Assembly (NCBI GenBank): GCA_002633005.1
Contig: NMRA01000065.1
Location: 63,177 to 127,176, forward strand
Source: Phoronis australis
Lineage: Eukaryota > Phoronida > Phoronidae
DNA: 64,000 bases
Direction: 5' to 3'
Both the position numbers and the translations under genes were made by a program. Positions 10,613 to 22,796 of this stretch are shown in pieces. The stretch's first letter is position 1. Each line of letters starts with the position of its first letter. Under the pieces are notes generated by a model. The model saw only the letters and a list, made by a program, of their open reading frames with translations. It ran no database searches and had not been told where the DNA came from.

Positions 10613-11754
10613 GTCCGGTTTCAGAAGTGACTACTCCTGTGAAACTGCCCTCATTAATATTGTTAACGGCTGGGCTCAGGGTGTAGATAGTGGTCACAAC
10701 GTTGGTGTAGTATTTTTGGATTTTAAAAAAGCTTTTGATCTCGTTGATTACAATATACTAAGCAAATTATTAATTTACAAGGTGTAGCCCTTGGTGGACA
10801 TCTGTCTGAGTCCCGAGGTATCACACACGGTGTTCCCCCAGGGATCCATCCTGGGACCTCTGCTGTTTTTACTTTTATAAATGATCTCTCTTCAGTCTGC
10901 GAAAACACGGTTGACATGTATGCAGATGATACTACTTTGTCTGTTGTGGCAAACTCGCTGATCGCTGTAAAGGTCAGACTCCAGTCTGATCTGGATAAGG
11001 TTCTACCTGGTGTACTGATAATAAAATAGTAATTAATGCTGAAAAAACAAAATGTACGAGTATTGCCTCAGAGCAACGGCATAGTAGAAGTAATCTTGAG
11101 CTTAACCTTGCTATTTCCAATGTAAGCCTCAATTATGTTGACAATGAAAAGTTATTAGGTGTTACTGTTGACAAGACCCTCAGCTGGTCTAGCCATATAA
11201 ATGGAACTGTATCCAAAATTAGGCAGCGCCTTGATCTTCTCCGGCGTATATCACCATTTCTTCCCACAGAAGGGCGTCTGCAATATTTCAGCGCTTGTGT
11301 ATTCCCTCTGTTCGTTTATTGTAGTACAGTGTGGTCAGGATGCAATGCAAAATTAGTTTCCTCTTTATTGAAGGCTCAGAAGCAGGCGGCCAGACTTGTT
11401 CTATGTGTGCCTTTTGACACTCCGTCAACTCATATGTTTAATAGACTCGGGTGGCTCCCTATTGACAAATATTTTATATATAGGCGTTTGTGTATGATGC
11501 ATAGGTGCTTTCACGGTAATGTACCGACTTATTTATCTCGTAATCTTGTACTTGTTCGAAATAGCCCCCAAATTAGGAGAAGATTTTCTGCCTCAAACAA
11601 TTTGGTTTTGCCCAGACACAGAACTTTGTTTTATTCTAAGTCCTTCTTTATTCAGACCATCCAACAGTGGAACAATTTGCCTAATAGTCTTAAGGATGCT
11701 GACTGTTATGATAATTTCAGACACCACCTCATCAGTTATCTGTGGTCGTCATAG
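10613..11754 (+). pseudogene. LINE reverse transcriptase remnant
   Basis: Translation gives SGFRSDYSCETALINIVNG, VVFLDFKKAFDLVDYNIL (RT palm block with the first catalytic Asp), GVPPG, and MYADDTTLSV at about 10916-10945 (the YADD catalytic motif). The C-terminal part has LLGVTVDKTLSWSSHI, then FVYCSTVWSGC and QKQAARLVL (in frame through 11329-11754), then RFSASNNLVLPRHRT and QQWNNLPNSL before TAG. These are the conserved blocks of RNA-directed DNA polymerase from non-LTR elements. Frame changes around 10780-10870 and 11020-11060 break the protein. No endonuclease domain is in the window. Confidence 0.85.
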
Positions 11755-11821
11755 ATGTCCCCCCTTTTTGTCTTTCCATTATATTTACCATAAAACTTTT
11801 TATTTATTTATTTATCTTTAA

Positions 11822-13304
11822 AGGCGAAGGCAACCTTTTGTCATGTCATTTTTAGCAAAAATAAGGTTCGTTGGTTATCTCAGATATGTTTTACATTTAA
11901 CTGCAATTTTTCGTAATTTAATCAATTACTTGTCCTCTACTCCGGAAGTGACGTTTTGGGAGGCAAGAATTTCGCGCCAATTTGGCTCTGCGTTGAGTTT
12001 ACTGTGAGAATCTGTACTACTTTTGTTTTCGGGTTGTTTTTCTAAAATTGTAGTCACCACTTCCCATCGACGAGTTTTCTACGACAAACTAGGTTGTTAG
12101 AGAGCCCAATTACGTTGGATCTAGGGATTCTTTATTTTGTATTAATCTGAAAATGACTGGAGTCGGTGACTCATATCACAGTGACAGTAGTGTCGTGATC
12201 AGTAACGGAGACATTGTTCATATAGCAGTGTTGACGAGGAATTTTTTCACGGACAGTCAGTGGGTGGACATACTTTATATGTTTGAGCCCGAGTATAATG
12301 AGGCAGACGGTATGCACAGGCACAACTGTCCTATTTGCCCCAGTGTCCTGCGACACAGTCCCACTGGATGGTGACCTGAGCACCCAAACTGCTTACATTC
12401 CGCAGTGTGACTTCCTCGCCACACACCTGCCACTTTCTAAATAGCTCCAATACTTTTGACAAGTCCACAATAAACTTATCAAAGTTTGGCTCACCGATCT
12501 GTTCGTTGGACGACGAAATGTCCTCTCTTCACTGGGTGTCGAACTGGGCCTGTATTCAATCCCACAACTCAACATCGCTGCAGGGCTGCTTACAGGCTCT
12601 GTGTTAGAAACAACAGAACAGGGCGAATCACTGCTATACCGTCGGAGGCACGGGTGACAGCAGATGAAGTGCCTCCAGTCACTGTAGTGGCCAGTTCGCG
12701 AGGCTTCGAACTTCTCGAGGGTGGCGACGGAGCACTGCCGGAAACCAACAGCTACGGTATCGCACCCTTCTCCAGGCGTTGTTTCACAGGGACCTTCATC
12801 AATTCAGCGTACATATCCCTCTCGTAATCTGACGCCAGAACTGCTTGCCACACACTCGGTAACCCTCCACTGCTTTAAACGTTGCGTTGACGCGGGTAAC
12901 GCTGCGTTCTTCACACGAACGAGCCAAGTATGGCGAAGTGTGTCATCCTTTGGAAAGCGATGCAAAGCCTGGTATTCCCAAAGCGCGCGTGAAACGATAA
13001 TGAGTACATCCCGGTACGCAGCAACAGTGTGGCATGTTGTCTGACTCGTAAACAAAAGCAAACGACTACCGAACTTATCACAAACGAGGTACAACAATGA
13101 CTGACTTGACAGCTCTCACAGTCAGAGAGAATACATGAAAAGAAATTGGCGCGAAATTCTTGCCTCCCAAACCGTCACTTCCGGAGTAGAGCACGAGTAA
13201 TTAATCAAATTACGAAAAGTTGTAATTAAGTGAAAAATATGTCTGGGATAACCAACGAACCTTATTTTTTTCTAAAAATGACATGAAAAAGGTTGCCTTC
13301 GCCT
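11822..13304 (-). mobile_element. Kolobok-like DNA transposon, 1.48 kb, inserted in the LINE
   Basis: Terminal inverted repeats of about 163 bp (11822-11985 and 13141-13304) begin AGGCGAAGGCAACC and are nearly 90% identical by eye. Each is flanked by TTAA (11818-11821 and 13305-13308). TTAA duplication plus an internal THAP-type transposase remnant on the minus strand are the hallmarks of the Kolobok superfamily; piggyBac also uses TTAA but has no THAP domain. The internal coding region is broken. Confidence 0.75.
12171..13035 (-). pseudogene. Decayed THAP-domain transposase (Kolobok-like)
   Basis: From ATG at 13035 the minus strand reads MPHCCCVPGCTHYRF, matching the THAP start (M-P-x-C-x-V-x-G-C). 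After a frameshift near 12960 it continues LHRFPKDDTLRHTWLVRVKN, the THAP core (hRFPkd..lr..Wl), and after another frame change YRVCGKQFW, where family members have C-x2-H (here the His position is Gln). Further downstream are DKFIVDLSKVLELFRKWQVC and LGAQVTIQWDCVAGHWG, resembling the cysteine region of THAP/Kolobok transposases, and IILGLKHIKYVHPLTV. Several stops and frameshifts make it non-functional. It lies wholly between the TIRs, so it is the element's own gene. Confidence 0.65.
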
Positions 13305-13503
13305 TTAATTCAATTTGTTTATCCAATTTGTAAATGCTACTTTAGTTAATGTATCTTACTGTATCTTAATTTAATCTGTTTATTTAACTTAATTCAATTA
13401 ATTTAATTTCTTGCTGCAGAGGACCATGCTGGATATTAGCCTTTGGCTAAAGCATGTTTTACATTTATTGTATTTTATCCTCTTTAAATAAAGTTTATTG
13501 TCA

Positions 13504-13546
<43 letters not shown>

Positions 13547-15036
13547 ACTAAATTAGTTACTTATGTAGGAAAAAGTGGCGTTCTACCGTTTTTCTGCTGC
13601 TAAAGTTGTGGTGCGATCTTTTAAGTCGGGTTTCAACGCCACGTAATAGTTAGCCACCCATTGGCCATTTTCTCTTTTCGACGATTCTTCAGTCAACTCT
13701 TTTCCTTCCACGAGATTACGTACATGTCACAAAAAATTACCGGAACTGGTTTCATTTAGTTTAAAGTTTTTAATCTCAGTTTTAATACCAGTAAACCGAA
13801 TTTCAGAATAAATTTGCCTGCAGTGAAGTTGTCATCATCTCCTGAGAGATGTCGCGCAAATCTTGAGCGCACTGTTTTCAAAACCACGACTTACTCTTCA
13901 TTTTTACAAAAGGTAAAGAGGTACTCGATAAAATGGCGTTTATTTAACTTTTTTCACTTTTACGGCAAAGAAGTACTCGAGAAAATGACGTTCATTAGAT
14001 TTTTTTCACTTTAACGTTTCAGTGTAACGGGCAAGGTGAGTGTCGAATGATAACCAGTGCATACACCCCCGGCGGTCTTTATTTCTGCATGATGATGTAA
14101 GTTTCACAGCGAGGTGACGACTACAACTACCTGGGTTGTATGCAATTTCGAGGTCTGTCGGCGCTGAACACACAGTGCTCCTAGCTGTATTTTGACCAAA
14201 TGACAACAATTTTGATGCTCGCACGTGGAGGTAACTAACTAGGTACCAGTGAGATCGGGCGTTGGCTTATGAAATAAATGCTCTTGTGTTCCCCAAAAGG
14301 TGGCGATAGTTAGGTCACTTGCATAGCAATATACACGTAGCATGTGTGTTCGCATCGTACATGTACATGTTTGTATATATGTGATGGTAACTGGACGCAT
14401 TACGTTACGTCATGGACTTACCACTGACGTCATAGAATCACTGGGTTTACTGGTATGGCTTACGACAGATTTCATGGAACCGACGATGCGCACAGAAATT
14501 GATGAAAGAGAAAGGGGATTAGACGCAATGGCATCGTTGGCTGGTGGGAGGAAGGCATCCGCCCGCAGATTACGGGAGTGAAGATGCATTCCTTGCACGC
14601 GTCCGTGTTTTACGAGCGTAATCGTTCGAACATCCTTTGAGTGATCGAGAAATCGGGTTGAGCTCTGAAAAAGTTGTACCCTCGTTGTTTACAGAAATAA
14701 GTCCTTACGCTCAAAATGGATGAACATCGATTGTAAAACAACGTGTGAGATGTAGTAATTGGATACTGAATAATAGACTGATGCACTAGCCTATGGTGGA
14801 AGTGTAAACTTCGCCTGTATATCATGGCTGGATGGTGTGTCTTAATGAAACACATTTTGCTGTCTGATTATGTAGAAGACATTTCAACAGGAGGTATTGA
14901 AACTTGTCACGTCACTAACACTCCTCTGAACGCTTACTTCAAAAGTCTTCGGCTTCCCGACCACCCTATTGCCCGCCATCTTGGTGATAATTATGACTGC
15001 AAGTTAATTTGCAATTTGAGTTGTCGGAACTTTCGA
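13547..15036. other. Intergenic DNA, nothing recognised
   Basis: Short reading frames (for example 14342-14581 plus and 14610-14855 minus) show no recognised domain and no splice-supported extension. Confidence 0.4.
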
Positions 15037-16013
15037 CGTCAGTAAAATTACGCTAGTGCACGCAAGTTAATTTACGCTCGTGAAGCATACTCGTAATTCA
15101 CGAACGTATTGTACGCTCGTAAACACGGGAGTGATATGTGTCTTACAAACGTATACACCGGTGACCTAAAGTCGTGAATATAAGCATAATAAGCAGTTGA
15201 TTGTCATACTACTCAGTGCCCGTTTGCAACTGCTCATGTGATGTCATGGACATGTATCAGCCTTCACAAATATACGTGTTTTGACAATCTTAATCCTTGT
15301 TTGTATCCGTGAGCAGAGTTTTAAAACTATCGCTGATATCGCCGGCCATTTTGAATGAGGCCCTAAAGTCGTGAACGTTTCGTTTAGACGGAAATGCACG
15401 AAGTATGACCACACATGTCAACTACAGTGCTTACAGTTACTATAGTCCTAGCAGTTACTCTAGATGACATAAAAATGCATTGCATTGTTTATTACAATTT
15501 CAATTGAAATAAATTGTTATAAGTTTTGCACCCAACTTTGATGTGCACAGACGTTTTCAATGAGGTTGTTCACGTAAAACGCTAAGAACCCAGCATCAAT
15601 TATCGCTCTGTATTTTATTGTTTTGGCCTTACAAAACTTGATCGACCCTGGTACATTTTGATACATTGTTCAAGGTACCCCTGCACCCCTGGAGCGCGTG
15701 TTTGAGTAAATCTGAACGATAAATATTTTCGAAAATATATCCCAAAAATGCCCAAAAAAGTGGATTAGTGAAATATGCTGTTTTGAAGATACATTTGAAA
15801 AAAGAAGCCACTCACTCACTGTTTGTTATCATATTGTGAATACGAACACGTCCGGGTATTCGTTTGACGTTCATAAGCAGACGAACGCTGGAAACTTCAA
15901 CGCCAGATGTCGCAGGACAGTACAGAAGAGGAAATAAGATCGTTCACGACTTTAGGGCACTCACGACTTTAGGACCTCTGACGGTAATTTACGAGCGTAA
16001 ATTACGGTCGACA
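15037..16013. mobile_element. Inverted-repeat element with subterminal repeats, about 0.98 kb
   Basis: The left part carries aatttacgctcgtgaa, cctaaagtcgtgaatat and gccctaaagtcgtgaacg in that order. The reverse complement of the right end carries aatttacgctcgtaaatta, gtcctaaagtcgtgag and ccctaaagtcgtgaacg in the same order. Such mirrored subterminal motifs mark a non-autonomous DNA element. The termini are imprecise and no target duplication was established. Confidence 0.5.
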
Positions 16014-17712
16014 CTTTCCTCCAAAGGGCCAGCCATACAAACGCACACATGAGTAGTAGGCAGAAACTGCTTACAAGTAAATTTCCTAACCATGGCTTTC
16101 AGCCTTTGTACTCGATATCAAACTCTAAATTATTTTTGCCATTTTCCGACCTACTAAATAAAAGCTCAAGATAAGTACTCTACTGTATTGGGTTAACGGG
16201 GACGACTGTGTTATCCTAATTTGCACTTGATGACCCCAGCATTAAAGCAACTTCGGCTATGAACTCAAAATTCTGAGTTGAGTTTTTATAGCTGAAATAT
16301 CAAGTTTGTAGCTCGATGAGTTGTCAAATGCGAACTTGGACTAGAAACCCACAAACCATAAGGTACTCGAGAACAGAATAATAGACACTTATACTGAGAT
16401 CCTATTAAAGCAGTACCGAAAATATCAAAACTAATTTAGATTTCGAGTGCAAGATTAGATGCGTTGCGCGATATATATTTATATATATGAATAGTAGGAT
16501 GAAGATGTCTCAGAGCTGAAAAACGAAAAACCGTTACAAGGATTGCTTACAACTTATTTTGCCACTAGCATATAACCATGGGTTCTGTGCTTTTCCGTAT
16601 CGGTTCTTCATTGTTTTAATACATGCGCGCACCTAGGGGCCGGGGGGGACTCGGATGAGCCCCCCATTCGATGGAGTGGGCAAAAAGGTCAGCCCCAGAG
16701 AAGCAAAAAGTCCAAAAAAAACAAGACAAAAGTCTACAAATGCACAATTCATAGCCCTGTTTTTTTTTAGTCCCCATTTTTTGTTAGGAAAAGGTACACA
16801 TCGTCAAAACTTCGCGCCCGCTATATTTCATGCTGGGTGCGCGCGTGCAATACAGCGAAACACCGAGAACATCGAAAAGTAAACGAAAACTTGTGAAATG
16901 CGTCCAACACTACGCATTTGAGTTTATTACATGTCAACGAGAATATTTACATACTTTTATATCTATCTTGCTGGCAATATGGCATACATAATGTACATTA
17001 TTTACAACGAACTTTTTCATCGTCAAGGATTGAACTTACTTACGAGTGCGTCAAATTGCCTTTCCTCAGTCAAATTATTCAGCAGTGAGGCAGTGCCGTT
17101 TATACGCAACACTTACGTTATGACAACGCAATTTCCATTCACCAGCTACATAAGACACAACATTCGGGATTCCCCACGAACTTTTGCTCTGGTGCTCTGC
17201 AGATTTCTGGCAAAAATAACATATAGGCAAACTTCCGTAAGCTGTTTTTGATCAGTTCAAAGCACTCCCGCAAGTTCGGTGCCACCTAAGAATTGGAAAA
17301 TAAACTTTTGACAAAAGGCTGTGCCGCCACCGACGGTAGTCACACATTTTAAGCCCGTGGACAGCCCGATCTTATTTTATAGTAGGGAGTGTAATCAACG
17401 ATATTTCGGTACCCGGCCAAAATGAAAAAATGAAACCCATGTTCATACCAGGAGCTGGAATTGTGTCCTTGTCTATACCAATTGAAAGTTGGTTTAAAAC
17501 ATGACCCCTATTTATACACGTACCTCATATTCCAAATGTCTATTCAAACTATACCATATCCTCTTTTTAAGTACTTTTAAGTGAAGTGATGCTTTTGACA
17601 TCCCCTCATCTGCCACAAAGATTTTTTTTTCAAGTTTGTTAGTCGAAAAGAACACCCGTCACCTATATTTGCCAAGGAATCCTAGTAGACCTTTTCAAAA
17701 TAAAAATGACTG
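16014..17712. other. Intergenic DNA downstream of Mox, nothing recognised
   Basis: A G-rich patch at about 16636-16672 (ggggccgggggggactcgg, then gagccccccattcg) resembles ends of common dispersed repeats but is too short to classify. Confidence 0.35.
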
Positions 17713-17977
17713 TTTATTGGTGCATTCTTGAATGTAAGCATCTTCGACCAAGCTTAGGACTTCTCTCCGAAACTTGCCGCAATGCACACATTGTTTTGTA
17801 CATTGCGTCCATCTTTGTTTCCAGTGCCGTCCTTTGAACATTCACCTTGTCCTGAAGTGTGGATGAAGCTATGACAATATCGGCCTTGACATTTCCGGTA
17901 CGCCCATAGTCAGTCAGTCGTTTCAAATCATTCTCCGAGAGATGCATTTATCCTAACGATGTATTCCAAAGGTAAAA
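17713..17977 (-). other. Mox 3' untranslated region with polyadenylation hexamer
   Basis: AATAAA on the minus strand (17718 down to 17713) lies about 260 nt past the Mox stop codon. A 77-codon ATG frame (17947-17714) lies in the same frame as Mox but after its TGA and a second stop, so it is not part of Mox. Confidence 0.5.
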
Positions 17978-18115
17978 TCAAGTTCTTGCATCGGGAATAG
18001 ATGTCAGTTCCGCGGGGTTGAGTGGCTTTAGTTGGCCCGTTACTTTATCTTTTACCATATGGGTACCTTTGACGCGTTTCCACTTCATTCGCCGATTTTG
18101 AAACCAGACTTTTAC
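17978..18115 (-). CDS. Mox: Mox exon 3 (end of homeodomain and C-terminus)
   Basis: The acceptor (minus strand aactttcag) is at 18117-18116. The exon opens with [17 protein letters not shown], recognition helix 3 of the homeodomain, and ends ...[11 protein letters not shown] before TGA at 17980-17978. Only 29 residues follow the homeodomain, a short tail compared with vertebrate MEOX2. Confidence 0.92.
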   Translation of the reverse strand, partial: VKVWFQNRRMKWKRVKGTHMVKDKVTGQLKPLNPAELTSIPDART

Positions 18116-21100
18116 CTGAAAGTTAATAATTTATAAAGCTGCGTTTCCTCAGTATTTAGCTACCAAAAACGAAGAACGAATAAATAGACCTTATCCCATA
18201 AAATTGGTCTCATAATATTCCTTGCCATGACAGGACTTGATATGAGTTGCCAATAAAACATCAAAACCATAAGCGACCCAAGAAAACGCTTCAAGGATTT
18301 TTGTAGACGGCCAACTCTAAAATTGCGAATTCGAAAATGGCGCATGAACGCACTTGAGTTGCCGGCTCTTATAAACCTAATTCACGCCGACAGGAGGCGT
18401 GTTCCACAACGAGGCTCGCTTTGGATTTGAATCAGCGTCTACCGCGTGAATTAGGTCTATATAGGCAACAATTCAGTATGGGATGAGAATGATGATGTTT
18501 TTATACAAACAACGCGCTTTGGTTTAGAGCTCAACACTGCCAACTTTAGAGCGGAGAAATGCTCCTTTAAGAACTGCACGTGCAAAATATTGTAAATTAA
18601 ACGGCATCGTTAACTCCTAACTTGCAGAAATATCAACGACTCCCTCTTCAAGGAGTTACAAATCTGAGAATATAACAGAAATTGTACGTTGCCAAATACA
18701 ACAACTTAATCCTAAGATCTAATAATCTTCTTAAATATTTACGTGTATTGATGTGGAAATTCTATCAGCTTAACTGCACTGGCTTGCGAAACGGCTGATA
18801 TTTGAAAAATAACGTGACTTTACCGACATAAGTTTAAGGAACCGTTCTATAACCGAAAACACATCTTTTGGGGTTATTGTTGAATGGGATAGACTGTTCT
18901 TGAAGTTATTAGATTTGACCAGAGCTACAAAACAATGAAATCCGCAGTGTTTCTGTGATTTAGTACAAATTGACAATTCTCGCCGACATCTGCCAGATAT
19001 TCATTGAAATCAAGGCAGTTGACTTCACCACTTAAAATACACTTACATGAGTAAGTTACACTGTCATTTAACGACAGACAATTCGCTCTCCAGCACAGTA
19101 TTAGGCTGTGACCGTGAAGGGTCCCGGTTCGAAGCCGCGCTGGGCTGATTTCAGAAAAATCCCCTTTCACGCCGATAATATCTAATGTCATCTAAATAAA
19201 CATTAAGCACTGAATTTCACTGAAAAGGCAAGATTTCACTATTCACAAATTAAAGCTACCCATTTTTCACTCGTTTAAAAAGCTTCGAAGGCCAACATTG
19301 CACAAAATTTGTGCTCGAAAAATAACAAAAACAAACCACTGTCACGGAGGCACATGACATGAATCGCCCTTAACATTAAATATGAGTTCTGATTAATACT
19401 TTTTTCCAGACACATTTTTCATTTTCAAAAAATACTGTTCTGTTCATCTAGCCTTGAATACTTTCTACTGTTCTGAAAAGACCACGCCCACGAGGATTTG
19501 GCCAGAAGCTAGCTACAGAGTAGTACGAGGTGGGGTGCATATATGTCGCAAAATCATCTGAGAAAATTAGCAAAACACAACAGTTGCAGTTTTTGTGCAT
19601 AATTCAATTAAACAATAATGAAAGTCGCGACTAGTGATGATAGATTAATATGTTACTCAACTCAATATTTAAATAAACAAATTGACGACTTTATAAATGA
19701 GTTAGTTTTATGAACCCCCTCATTAATAAACGGTTAGTTTTTATTTGTAATGCGTCTTGTAGGAAAAAAACAATATGTCCAAACTCATTCATTAAAGAAA
19801 TTATGAGTTATCAAGTAAAATTTACAACAAAAACATGGTAAAATCCGTTACTGACGATGAAAAGTAAAACCAATTAAAATAAAATATAGTCGTGAAGCAA
19901 GACTTATATCGATATATGTCCTCTATTTCATTTCGTAAAATGTTTTACATTTTTTTTTTGAAATTTAACTTCTTTTTACTATCTGAAAATGCTGGGCTAC
20001 TAAGTTAAAAATAACAAATTCTGTCAAATAATTCCCAGTACATCATGACCCAAAATAAAGACTAGTTCTTCCGTTGCCCATAGCAACTCTAACAAGCTGT
20101 CGTTCAAGAAGAAAACGATGTTTAATGGCAATAAATCGAAGTAATTCGCCATTCCGTCGTGCCAGTTTTTGTGTATTCTGCCTGACTTTTGCATTAATTC
20201 GCAGGATTTGATGACTGTTCCAGGTGGCTGCACTAGACTTCAGATAATTATGTCTATAGTTGGCACTTTAGGTGGCCGGATCGTATTGTTTTTAGGAAAC
20301 CAGTGCCTCTACAACAACATGTCGGTTAAAATTATAAAACATATTATCGTCTCATAAAATAATGAAAGGTTTAAGGAATGTGAAACATGACAAGATTTTG
20401 ATATTTAATCGGAATTAAGGTCTGATTGACAATACACAATATGAGCAATAAAACTAGTCAGTTTCTGAGTCACTCAAAAAATTCCGGATACAAACAGCCG
20501 TTATACGTAGTTCTCAGTCTTAACTTGACCACCATAATTCATCATTACATATCTGTCCACGATTCTAATAGAGAACTTAAAATCTTAAAAAATATTTTCT
20601 ATCAAAATTAAAATAATTAAAAAATTGCAGTTGTAAAACAATTGCGTAAATGACTCACACAATACAAGAAACTAGATTTGTCGCGCAGGTGTTTTGATGA
20701 AAACTCAACTTAATTTAAAGTAAATCGCTAAAATTTACCAATTCTGTATTGAAAGATTGATAAATCAAGTTGAATCAGTCACTAGATACACGATTTCTTT
20801 TAGAGCTTTATAGGTGTCACAGTATTAGATTTACCTGTCGTTCTGTGAGATCGAGAGCAACTGCAATTTCATAGCGCCGTAACCTCGTAAGATAGTTATG
20901 AATGGCGAATTCTTTTTCCAGTTCCTTTATTTGGTATTTTGTAAATGCTGTTCGTTCCTTTCTAGGTTTTGTAGATAGGTCTAACTGGTATGAGTCGGAA
21001 TTTCCTGCAATAACAAAAGCTTCATTGAATATGAAGTAATCGGGACTGGATCTAACGAGCTGCAGGTCGCATTTGCTCCAAAACGAGCTCGGGTTATGGC

Positions 21101-22750
21101 CAGGTCGCAAACAACGACCTGGTACATTTCAGCTAAAGTTCAACTATTGAAGTCTGAATGTACAATGGAGGAAACTTACATAACCGTCATAAAGTCGATC
21201 TACATTCCTGATGCATTTTGTTAGTAGTCAGGAACACGCCAACTTTTTGGCCTTCCCAGAGATCAAAAACAAAACATTGATTGGGGTGTAAGAGTTTTTA
21301 AATTATTTTGATAACACAGTTTTTCTTTGTTTTACCAATTAAAAACAGATTGAATTTCGAAAATCAAAAGAAGTGACTAAAATAGAACCATTGCGAAAAT
21401 CCCTGTAAATATTTGTGTATTTTTACTATCAATTTATAAAAAATGAAGTTTATTTAACTTCGTCTGTCGCTTTCTAGAGTATACTTACTAATTCTGCAAT
21501 AAATTCGGTTTGCTTGGAAAGTAATAGATGATGTGTAAAGACCCAGTATTATTTCGAAATTTGCTGATTTTTAAATTAAAATCAAAATTAAATCAATTAA
21601 AATAGGTCTGTCATAACCCTCTTCACCACCATGAACAGGAAAAAGTGCATTTAACATGCTTGAAAGTATTAGAAGTAGTGAAGAATAAATAAAACATCAA
21701 TTATCAGTCCCCGCAAGAATTATGCAAGTCTCAACTCCTGTGTTGCCATTCTTATTCAACTGGTTTGGGCTGTAATTTATTTGCATTACACGCGTGCCAC
21801 AGCACTCGCTGATATGGTGATAAAAATAACTTAAGACACTGAAAAAATAAATAAAGCCAGCAATCAATCGCAAATGACCAAAATATTTATAACCAACAAG
21901 CTCACATCTATCCATTATTTGTTGTCAGTGCAGCTGTGCAGGAACCATAGGACCAATGGTCACATTAGCGGTTTGCGGTGAATGATGCGTTTTTTCGTCC
22001 TTCTGTGGTCATTCCTTAACTATGATACACTATTATAATAAAAGCCTAGCTCAGCTACTTAACAAGACTCCTTTGCTCTTCACTATATTTTGGACAACAT
22101 CTCGTTTTTTATTCACGAGCACGGGAGACGTTTGTATATTACACGCCGTGCTGTATAGATGTCTTTACCTACAGTAGATATGGTGCACGTTCGCCACAGT
22201 ATTAATAATTAAACGAGCGTCCTTTGAACGCAGAGTCATCATATAATACCGACACATGTTGTACTGTTTCAATGATTAGGCTAATGTACTGTCATTTGTG
22301 ATCATACCAAAGTAATGCTAAGTCGTAACTTTCTCATTTTCGATGTCTTTCCAAGTACTCCCTTAGTCCATGGGTGTATTTAGGGGGCAAGGGACCAGCC
22401 CCCCCCTACAGACACAACGACAAAATAAGAAACCTGTGAACATGGCCTATTTATGACTTTCGTTGACACTTCCGCCGAAAATTGTGGTTGCCCCACTCCC
22501 CCCCCCTTCCGCTCCCAAGGACACCGTCTAGAGATCCGCCAGTTCAGACGGCTTCATACACGAATATTGATATATGTACTTCAGTCACATTCGAAATGTG
22601 CGACTTTTACAGATNNNNNNNNNNNNNNNNNNNNNNNNNNNNNNNNNNNNNNNNNNNNNNNNNNNNNNNNNNNNNNNNNNNNNNNNNNNNNNNNNNNNNN
22701 NNNNNNNNNNNNNNNNNNNNNNNNNNNNNNNNNNNNNNNNNNNNNNNNNN

Positions 22751-22796
<46 letters not shown>

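Larger units (their letters stand above)
10600..13546 (+). mobile_element. 5'-truncated non-LTR retrotransposon (LINE), interrupted by a DNA transposon
   Basis: The element enters within the reverse transcriptase and ends in aaataaagtttattgtcatc followed by an (ATT)n tail to 13545, typical of CR1/L2/Jockey-group LINEs. The 3' region is split by the insertion at 11818-13308; LINE sequence resumes with aattcaatttgtttatcc. It is truncated at the 5' end and frameshifted, so inactive. The clade cannot be fixed without a tree. Confidence 0.85.

Noticed and set aside
11329-11821. Two overlapping plus-strand frames of 141 and 100 codons
   Set aside because: The first is the C-terminal part of the LINE reverse transcriptase and the second is its out-of-frame shadow; neither is an independent gene.
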